From Talinum fruticosum (lineage: Eukaryota > Streptophyta > Magnoliopsida > Caryophyllales > Talinaceae), in contig JAITYX010000005.1 of assembly GCA_021018815.1 (NCBI GenBank), forward strand, positions 7,287,501 through 7,351,500: a DNA stretch of 64,000 nucleotides, written 5' to 3'. A program made the translations under genes and the position numbers. This document shows positions 56,627 through 64,000 of the stretch, piece after piece. The notes beneath the pieces were generated by a model. It had not been told where the DNA came from. It ran no database searches and saw nothing but the letters and a program-made list of their open reading frames with translations. The first letter of the stretch is position 1. Every line of letters starts with the position of its first letter.

Positions 56627-58137
56627 TGAAGACTCGGACTTTGCATGTATATCATTTTGAGTACCATCAAGGAATCAGGTACGGACTTCATCTCTTGCAA
56701 GTTTTGATTACAAGTCATTCTAAGTGTTTTAGAAACTTTTCGAGTGATATAGAATCTTTTCCGAGTGTTACGTAAACTATTGCATATGTTTTCACTTGAT
56801 TCCGATCGACTCGTAAAGCATACTCTTGCTTATCATTTCACACACAAGTCCGAGTCACTCGGACAACACTCGAACTTATCGCATGTTCAAACATTTGCTA
56901 TAACGTGCATAAACTCGAGTCCGACTTCATGTTCTAAGTTTGATTGAATTACGAGTGTTAATTCATCTCTCTAAGTCAGCATATTTTGTTTGAACCATGC
57001 GTGTCTAGATCAAGTTTTACTACTCCGATATTCTCTATCCGACTTGATTTACTTCTAGAGTGACTCGGATGGAATTTGAGTATAATGGATATTAGACTTA
57101 GAAAATTCCACTCTTTTAGGACTCGGATAATTAGGCACTTAATTGTCTTAATTAATTATTATCTCGTGTCTAATCTTGGACCAAAGTATTTTGTATTTTG
57201 AGAACCAAATTGATTTACTTTTGTAGGTTATCTAAACGAGGTTATCGTATTTTTGAAATACAAAAGTAATCGACTTCAAGCTGTCAATCACCAGCAGACA
57301 AGACTTTTATACTTCGACCAAGGCCCGGACAGGGTTGTTTGTTTCCAAACTGGAAATCTTCAACGCTAAGCTCAACGGTGGTTTCCAGCCTCCTTTTCGG
57401 ACACCACTAGTGGATTGGGACATCCAAAGGAGTCAAAGAGCCGTTGCCCAACGTTCACACCTTAACGGATATTTTTCGAGTCACTCGTAAAAGCCATTGC
57501 AATGGTCACAAAGGACTTCTAATCGGAAGATAGTCACAATGGCTAATATGCTTGGTCATCTATAAATAGAAGCCAACACTCAAGACTAGAAGATTGCTAA
57601 ATCTATTGCTGAAATTATCTCTCTCTACATAATTCTCAGTCAATCATCTACTTACAACTCCAACTCGTACTTAACATCTTTCCGAGTTGTAAGGTCTTGT
57701 AATCAGTCACAAACACTTATTCTTACTTTATGAGTAAGGTCCCTTGACTGAGCTGTAAGGGTTATCTCAGCTTAGTTGTCCCTAACTGTAAAGGTTACCT
57801 CGGTTAGGAAGTACTAGATCGGATAAGGGAATTTCGAGTCTAGAAAAACTTGTAAGGAATTGTCGAAGGGAGCAATTATGGTTGAGTCTTTCTACTGTAT
57901 TTTATGGATTCAAAATAGTGGATTTGACTCGGTGCTTGGATTAGCATTGACCGTGGTTTTCTGCCCCAGGAGGGTTTCCACGTATTTTCCGAGTTAACAA
58001 CTTTTCGAGTCCAATCTAGACTCAAACCTGTTTCAAAGTCGGCTTTAGATTTTAATCTTCCATTCTTTGCTCAAATTTCCTTATCACCCTATTCACCCCC
58101 TCTAGGGTGACTTAGTCTCTCCAAGAGCAAACCTTCA
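56627..58137 (+). mobile_element. 5' LTR of Sirevirus element D
   Basis: Starts TGAAGACTCGGAC and ends AACCTTCA, 1511 bp. It is homologous to the inverted LTRs at 26618, 38523 and 62335. A primer site and gag follow. Confidence 0.9.
57560..57569 (+). promoter_or_regulatory. TATA box of Sirevirus D LTR
   Basis: CTATAAATAG about 930 bases into the LTR. The same box is found on the minus strand at 27261-27270 and in similar form at 62990-63001. Confidence 0.6.
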
Positions 58138-58139
58138 AT

Positions 58140-58151
58140 TGGTATCGAGCC
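58140..58151 (+). other. primer binding site of element D, one base short
   Basis: TGGTATCGAGCC, lacking one A of the standard TGGTATCAGAGC. It is identical to the form in element B. Confidence 0.8.
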
Positions 58152-58189
58152 TAGCCTTTTAGAAAGGATCTAACCAGCCAAAGGTCTAA

Positions 58190-59998
58190 AGATCAAATTG
58201 CACGTAACAATGTAGAGTTCGATGAAGGAAGATCTTCCAAGCAGGCCACCAAAGTTCAAAGGATCTAATTTTGTGCACTCGAAAGAAGCTCATGGAATGT
58301 TTTCTGCTGGATCACGATGAAGATGTCTAGAACATCATACAAGTTGGCAACTACATTCCAATGAAGATGGAAGAAACAAGACTCGTGCCCAAAAGAAAGT
58401 CCGAGTACACTATCGAAGAAGCAGAGAAGTTCGAAAGAACTTCAAGGCAATGAACATTCCGATGTGCGCCATCAGCTCGGAAGAATAAAACCGAGTGTCA
58501 GCCTGTGACACAGCCAAAGAAGTGTGGGACACGCTTGTCAACAGCTATGAAGGCACAAGTCAAGTCGGACAAGCGAAAATAAGCCAATATCTTCACAAGT
58601 ACGAGCCGTTTAAGATGGAGCCGAAGAGAACATCACTCAAATGTTCATCCGCTTTACCGAGATTACTAACAATCTCAAATCTCTAGGTAGGAAGATTTCC
58701 CACGAGGAAATGTGCAGAAAGATACTCGTAAATCTACCCAAGAGAAGATGGGGTCCCAAGGTGACAGCCATCGAAGAGGCTCGTAACCTCGTCCCTACCG
58801 AAGCCGCACGAACTCATTGGGCAGCTACTCACCCATGAGATCCATCTCGGAAGAGGAGGACATAGAGGTAAGCACTAAAAAGAACATCGCGCCGAAGGCC
58901 TCGTAAAGCAGAGAAGTAAATCCGAGTTCATCACACTCGGAGGAGGAACCCATGGCACTTATCGGCAGAGGCTTCAAAAGAATGATGAAGAACAAGAAAT
59001 GGGATAAGAAGCCAAGGGAAGAGTTCTATAAGAAAGATAAGAAAGATGGAAAAGGTAAACATTCTTCCCCTTCAAAGTCATCTTTAACTAAGAACTCTCG
59101 CTATTTTGAATGTGGCAACGAAGGAACACATAGTCAAAGACTCGTCCCAGGAGAAAAAGGAACAGAAAGAAGAAAAAGGCTATGATGGCCACTTGGAGTG
59201 ATGAAGACTCATCGAAGATGATGAGGACTCGGATGATTCAAAGTGTCCGATGGCACTCTCGGACTCATAATCCGAATCGAGTCGACTCGGATCACTTGAA
59301 CAAGTAAGGAAACAAATCCTCATGAGGTAATTGAATACTTTCTCAAGTTTTCCAAAGTTGATTTAGCTAAATACATTTATACTCTAGAAGAGAAGTCCAA
59401 CTCGATTCTTCTCGCTTTAAAGAACAACTTGAGTCCGTTACTTCGAGAGTATCTTTTGAAAAATGAATTAGAAAAACCGAGACTTACTCTAAGAGAACTC
59501 AAGACCAGTGCTCAATCCAATAACACCGAGTCTAAGTCACTCGTAAGAGAAAATGAGCATCTGAAGCGTAAGCTCAATGAGTCTTAAGAGCTTGTTTTAA
59601 AATTTAATCAAGGTCGAAAAACCTTGACATGCTCTTAAGATCTCAACGTGTCTCCTTCGAAAAGAAGGACTTGGTTTTAACAAAGAAGAGGAATCTAATT
59701 CCTACCTAGAGCTTTTAAAAGGATTCCGTAACCGTAAAGTTCAGGAAGGCCGAGCACGGTCCCATTGACAAGAATGAAAGGAGAACCGAGCCCGGATCAG
59801 CTTACAGGAGAAAACCTTCTCCACAAGTTTATAAAAGAAAAGAGTTTCAAAAGAAAAGAGTCACGGACTCAGCTTTCTAAAAGAAAGACTTAGAATCGAC
59901 AAAACCTAAAGTTATTCAAATCTGGGTTCCCAAGAGTCTTCTTCCTCGAAAAGGACCATAGTAAAGGGAGTTACTGGGTTCGTTAGAGGAAGTGAGAA
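58190..59998 (+). pseudogene. gag, Sirevirus element D
   Basis: Homologous to the element B gag. The expected ATG near 58197 has become TTG. Readable parts are SACDTAKEVWDTLVNSYEGT (58495), MFIRFTEITNNLKSLGRKIS (58641) and GPKVTAIEEARNL. The zinc knuckle is damaged: CGNEGTHSQRLV (59110) in place of C-G-x-x-x-H-x-x-x-x-C. The basic and coiled-coil end runs to the protease. Frameshifts and stops are frequent, and many coincide with CTCG or CGAG words discussed in the findings. Confidence 0.8.
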
Positions 59999-60400
59999 AT
60001 GTTAGTTTATTTCGGACTTGCAGGTGGCTCGAAAAAGAACAAAAGGGCATTGGTACCAGGACGGTGGATGCTCACGCCACATGTCGGAGACTCAAGACTC
60101 TTTTTTGAGTTAGAAGATTACAAGGGAGGAAAAGTCACATTTGGAGATGACAACAAAGGCAAGATAATTGGGATAGGAAAGATTGGAAAAGGAAACAATC
60201 TGGTCAGCCCAAGTATACCTTGTCAAGGGATTAAAATACAATCTACTTAGCATCTCTCAACTATGTGACAAAGGTCAAGAGGTAAGATTCAGTTAGACCA
60301 ACTGTTACATCTCCGATGATACTACCAAGGAGACCAAGCTCTCAGGTAAGAAATCAGGTAGCACCTACACTATTCCTCTTCTCGACCCGAGGTAGAATTT
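59999..60400 (+). pseudogene. protease, Ty1/copia (element D)
   Basis: The active-site region reads DGGCSRHM (60060-60083) in one frame, so the usual D-S-G is D-G-G. Then LEDYKGGKVTFGDDNKGKII and GIGKIGKGNNLVSP follow in the ORF from 59999, a different frame. The position between gag and integrase is as in element B. Confidence 0.7.
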
Positions 60401-61330
60401 ATCTTATTTGAAAGCATCTCTACATGATGATTCATGGACATGGCATTGTAGACTAGGTCATGTTAGCATGCACACCATTAAGAAACTTACATCTCATGGT
60501 TTAGTCGGAGGATTGCCTAACCGTGCATTTAAGAAAGATAAAATTTGTGAAGCATGTACAAAAGGGAAACAAGTCGATCATCTTTTAAATCTCTGAAAAT
60601 TGTTTCCGCATCTAAGGTGCTTGAAATGTTGCATATGGATTTATGTGGTGAAATCCCTGTCAAGAGTCTTGGAGGTAAATCATATGTGCTTGTTATTGTT
60701 GATGACTACTCACGATTTACCCGGGTTTGTTTTCTTAAGCACAAAAATGAAGCTTTCAAAGAGTTCAAGCAAGCTCTGCAGGAAAATCCAAGTTAAGTCT
60801 CGGACTTAGATTAAGAGAATTCGAACCGACTATGGAAGGGAGTTTGACTACTCGAATTTACAGAGTACAAGAATGACATCTCCCACAACTTCTCAAGCAC
60901 CAAGAACTCCTCAACAAAATAGAGTAGTGGAGAGAAAGAACCGAACTCTTCAAGAAATAGGAAGGACAATGATAATAGAACATGACCTACCCTACTATTT
61001 CCGGGCGGAGGCAGTCAACACAACAAACTATACATTGAACGGATGCCTCATCGGACCCATCCCGAGGAAAACTCCATATGAGCTCTACGAAGGGAATAAA
61101 CCCAACATTTCATACTTCAAGCCCTTTGGATGTAAGTTCTTTGTTCACAACAATGGTAGGGATCACCCGACCAACTTTGATGCTCGGTCGGATGAAGGTA
61201 TTTTTCTTGGTTATTCATCTCACAAGCAAAGCATATTGCATTTTCAATAAAAGAACTAACAAAGGGGAAGAAAGCATCCACATTATCTTTGATGAGATTA
61301 AATAGGGAAAACCAAGTGAGTCAACATTCT
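60401..61330 (+). pseudogene. pre-integrase zinc region and integrase, element D
   Basis: SWTWHCRLGHVSMHTIKKLT and LVGGLPNRAFKKDKICEACT form the His/Cys region (60408-60596). The core follows in a second frame: LEMLHMDLCGEIPVKSLGGK gives the first Asp. RTDYGREF near 60815 gives the second, and PQQNRVVERKNRTLQEIG near 60910 gives the Glu. The end reads DARSDEGIFLGYSS. Frameshifts near 60595, 60800, 60870 and 61230 break it. Unlike element B there is no solo LTR in the zinc region, so this copy shows the uninterrupted order. Confidence 0.8.
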
Positions 61331-61674
61331 CCGACTCGAATCTCGATCAAGATGATGATCTTGATAAAGAGGAGCTCGTAAAGGGTCAAGGAAAGGTTAC
61401 TCGGAATGAGGTAACTCGTAACAACCCGACTCGGAATGAGACAACTTAAGAACCAACTCGGAATGGCAAAGAACAGTCAGCTGAGCAAGCTCACTCGCAA
61501 CGGACTTCGAAGATCAACCAATTCAACCTACAAATCTGGTGAACTAGAGAACAGGTAAAGCATTTAAATAAGCTTCGAGCCACCCACTCGAAAACATCCT
61601 GTCTAATATCAACAAGTGGGGTAAGAACTCGTTCTTCTTTACAAAATCTATGTGCATTCACCGCATTCATATCA

Positions 61675-62334
61675 TTAATTGAACCCGTAAATGCACTAGA
61701 GGCCCTAAATGAACCTGAATGGGTAGAGGCCATGCAAGAGGAACTTAATCAATTTGAAAGAAACCAAGTCTAGACTCCGACCAAACAACCTTCCGACCAC
61801 CTAGTCATAGGAACCAAATGGGTTTTGAAGAACAAACTGGATGAAGGTGGGTTGATAGTCGAAAAATAAGGCTAGACTTGTCGCTCAAGGTTACAATTAA
61901 GAAGGAGGGATTGATTGTGGGGAAACCTTTGCACCTGTTGCTAGAATTAAAGCTATTAGAATCTTATTAGCATTTGCATCTAGCATGAATATCAAATTGT
62001 ATCAAATGGATGTTAAATGGGCATTCCTAAATGGTTTTATTGAAGAGGAAGTCTATGTTAAGCAACCCCTGGATTTGAAAACTCGAATTTCCAAATCATG
62101 TTTTTAAATTGCAAAAAGCTCTCTATGGCCTTAAACAAGCTCCCGGAGCGTGGTATGAAAGACTCGTGCATTTTCTTAGTTGAAAATGATTTTAGAAGAG
62201 GTCAGATTGACAAGACTATTATTGTAAAAACCAAAGGGAAAGACTTTCTTATTGCTCGGATCTATGTTGATGATATAATCTTTGGAGCTACTAATGAAAT
62301 TCTTTGTCGAGATTTTTTTGAGTTAATGAGACAG
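61675..62334 (+). pseudogene. reverse transcriptase, element D, cut by element E
   Basis: Begins with NALEALNEPEWVEAMQEELN and VIGTKWVLKNKLDEGG, the usual link into copia RT. The palm has IYVDDIIFGATNEILCRDFF with YVDD at 62263-62274. The reading ends FELMRQ exactly where the LTR of element E begins. RNase H, any extra ORF and the 3' LTR of D would lie beyond the window. Several frameshifts occur between 61860 and 62160. Confidence 0.85.
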
Positions 62335-63914
62335 TGAAGGTTTGCTCTGGGAGAGTCCGAGTCACCCTAGAGGGGGTGAATAGGGTGATGGAGGATTTTC
62401 GTAGAAGTTCAACCTCTTTTGCCAAATAAGATACGTAAATGGATTTTGAGTCAAAATCGAGTCGAAAAGTATAGACTCGTAAAAGCCGCTTAGCTTAAAG
62501 TGGCAAAGTAAACAAAGGCGTTGAGACAAGTCCGAGTCTAGAATGAACTCGGAAAGTAAACACTTGGAGATTACGTGGACACCCTCCCGGGGCAAAAAAC
62601 CACAGACCATGCTAATCCAAGCACGAAGTCAAATCCACTATTTTGAGTCCACAAAATACCGTGATCCGACCGAACTCGAGTTGCTCCCTTAGACAACTCT
62701 TTACAAGTTTTTCTAGACTCGAAATTCCCTTATCCGATCTAGTACTTCCTAGCTGAGATAACCCTTATAACTAGGGACAACTACACCGAGTTAACCTTTA
62801 CAGCTTAGTCAAGGGACCTTAAAGAGAAAGTAAGAAAGTGTTTGTAACTAAGTACAAGACCTTACAACTCGTAAAGTAATGAAATACAGAGTGGGAGTTG
62901 TAAGTAGAAGATTGAGAATAAATACAATGACTTTGCTCAAGTTCGTGTATTAACAATAGGTTTGACAATCTTCACGTCTTGTTAGTTGGCTTCTATTTAT
63001 AGATAACCAGGCAGAGTAGCCGTTATCTTCAACAGTTGTCCGAGAGTCATTTGTGACCGTTGACAAAAGCTTTTGAGTCGCTCGAAAGTATCCGTTGTGA
63101 TATGAACGTTGGACAACGGTTTAACTCTCTTGGAAGTCCCAAAACCATTGGCGGTGTCTTGAAGGATAAGGTGGAAACCACCGTTAAGCTTGGCGTTCCA
63201 GCTTTTCCAGATATGGAAACAGACAGCCACGACACAATCTTCCGGAACCGACATAGAGAAGATGAAAAGCCATGTCTCGCTGGTGATTTGACGTTTTGAA
63301 GCCGGTTACTTTTGTAATTTGAAAAGTGTATCCTCATTTGAATAACCTACAAAAGTAAATCAATTTTGGTTCTCAAAGTATAAAATACTTTGGTCCAAGA
63401 TTAGACACAGTATAATAAAATAATTAAGATAATTAAGTTGGTAATTATCCGACTCGGAAAGAGAATGGAATTTTCCGAGTCTAATATCCATATAACTCAA
63501 AATTCCATCCGAGTTAGTCTAAGCGAAGTATCAAGTAACATAAAGAATATCGAGTGAAATAACTTGATATAGACTAAACATGATTCAGACTAGAAGCACC
63601 GACTTCAGCAAGATAGAACAGATATCATGAAGTCGGATCCGAGCGAAAAATTAGTGTAATCGGTATGCGATAAATCTAAGCAATGAGGGACTCGTAACCG
63701 AGTGAGACACTCAAATCCGTTTTCCGAGTCATTCAAGAATAAGCAAGAAATACATGAAGTAAATGCTGTATCACTTAGATAAGATACCATATCACTTAGA
63801 AAAGTTTCTAAGATTCGGAGAATGCCTTGGAATGAAAACTCTATATGTAAGAAATTGTTATACCCGATTCCTTTCATATAACTCGAAAAGTGTTGTGCGG
63901 TGTCCGAGTCTTCA
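62335..63914 (-). mobile_element. 3' LTR of Sirevirus element E (opposite strand)
   Basis: It begins TGAAGGTTTGCTC and ends GAGTCTTCA, 1580 bp, in minus orientation. A polypurine tract lies to its right, so the rest of E extends past the window end. It is inserted in the RT of element D. The far target duplication cannot be checked here; the left flank is GACAG. Confidence 0.9.
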
Positions 63915-63927
63915 ATCTCCCCTTTTG
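63915..63927 (-). other. polypurine tract of element E
   Basis: On the minus strand CAAAAGGGGAGAT abuts the LTR, as in element B. The 73 bases to the window end are the 3' untranslated region of element E. Confidence 0.8.
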
Positions 63928-64000
63928 ATGAAAGGCATTCCATACTTAGACAGAAACTTTTCTTTTGGATAATTGCACAGGAAGTCGACGACTACAAGCA

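Overview
The window is nuclear DNA from a flowering plant, probably a eudicot. Repeats dominate it: LTR retrotransposons with plant-type primer sites, a CACTA-type MITE, a Harbinger-like element, a LINE and long ATT microsatellites. Only one conventional host gene is convincing. It is a HUS1 homologue (9-1-1 DNA-damage clamp) on the minus strand at 45109-45980, uninterrupted except for one apparent 1-base frameshift. There are no operons, rRNA genes or CRISPR arrays, and I could support no tRNA gene.

Left third (1-19976). Decayed Ty3/gypsy elements of the Tat/Ogre type. Element F (+, 1 to about 5960) has an LTR end, an Arg-type primer site, a minisatellite leader, gag, protease and part of RT. 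A solo LTR (S1, 6039-9289, perfect ATTAG duplication) with a GC-rich island follows. Element G (+, about 10220-15549) has RT, RNase H, the integrase zinc region, an antisense plant-mobile-domain pseudogene and an LTR. Element H (-, 15695 to about 19280) keeps gag, protease and the integrase tail but no recognisable RT. Its gag end carries a 228-bp CACTA MITE.

Middle (19977-43536). A nested stack of Sirevirus-type Ty1/copia elements. Element A (+) has a 5' LTR split by a 1.4-kb TTA-flanked Harbinger-like insertion. Its gag is split by solo LTR S2 and by a near-complete opposite-strand element B (26618-40123). B is itself split by solo LTR S3 (perfect GTTAG duplication). Element A has gag but no pol, then polypurine repeats and a truncated 3' LTR. 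B keeps gag, protease, integrase, RT, RNase H and an extra ORF before its 3' LTR, all with stops or frameshifts. A Tork-like 3' LTR follows.

Right third (43537-64000). An unrecognised ORF, HUS1, a possible deleted Mutator-like element (about 46480-49790) with two inward-facing exon remnants and a 240-bp tandem duplication, then an L1-type LINE cut by another Tat LTR (53457-55339). Last is Sirevirus element D (+, from 56627), whose RT is cut at 62334 by the 3' LTR of an opposite-strand relative (E) that runs off the window.

Most of the retroelement genes are dead copies. Within each element, gag would build the particle, protease would cut the polyprotein, RT/RNase H would copy the RNA and integrase would insert the DNA. 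The clearest biology is in the cargo ORFs of elements G and B, the nesting history read from target-site duplications, and a recurrent CTCAG-to-CTCG pattern in element D that may be biological or a sequencing artefact.
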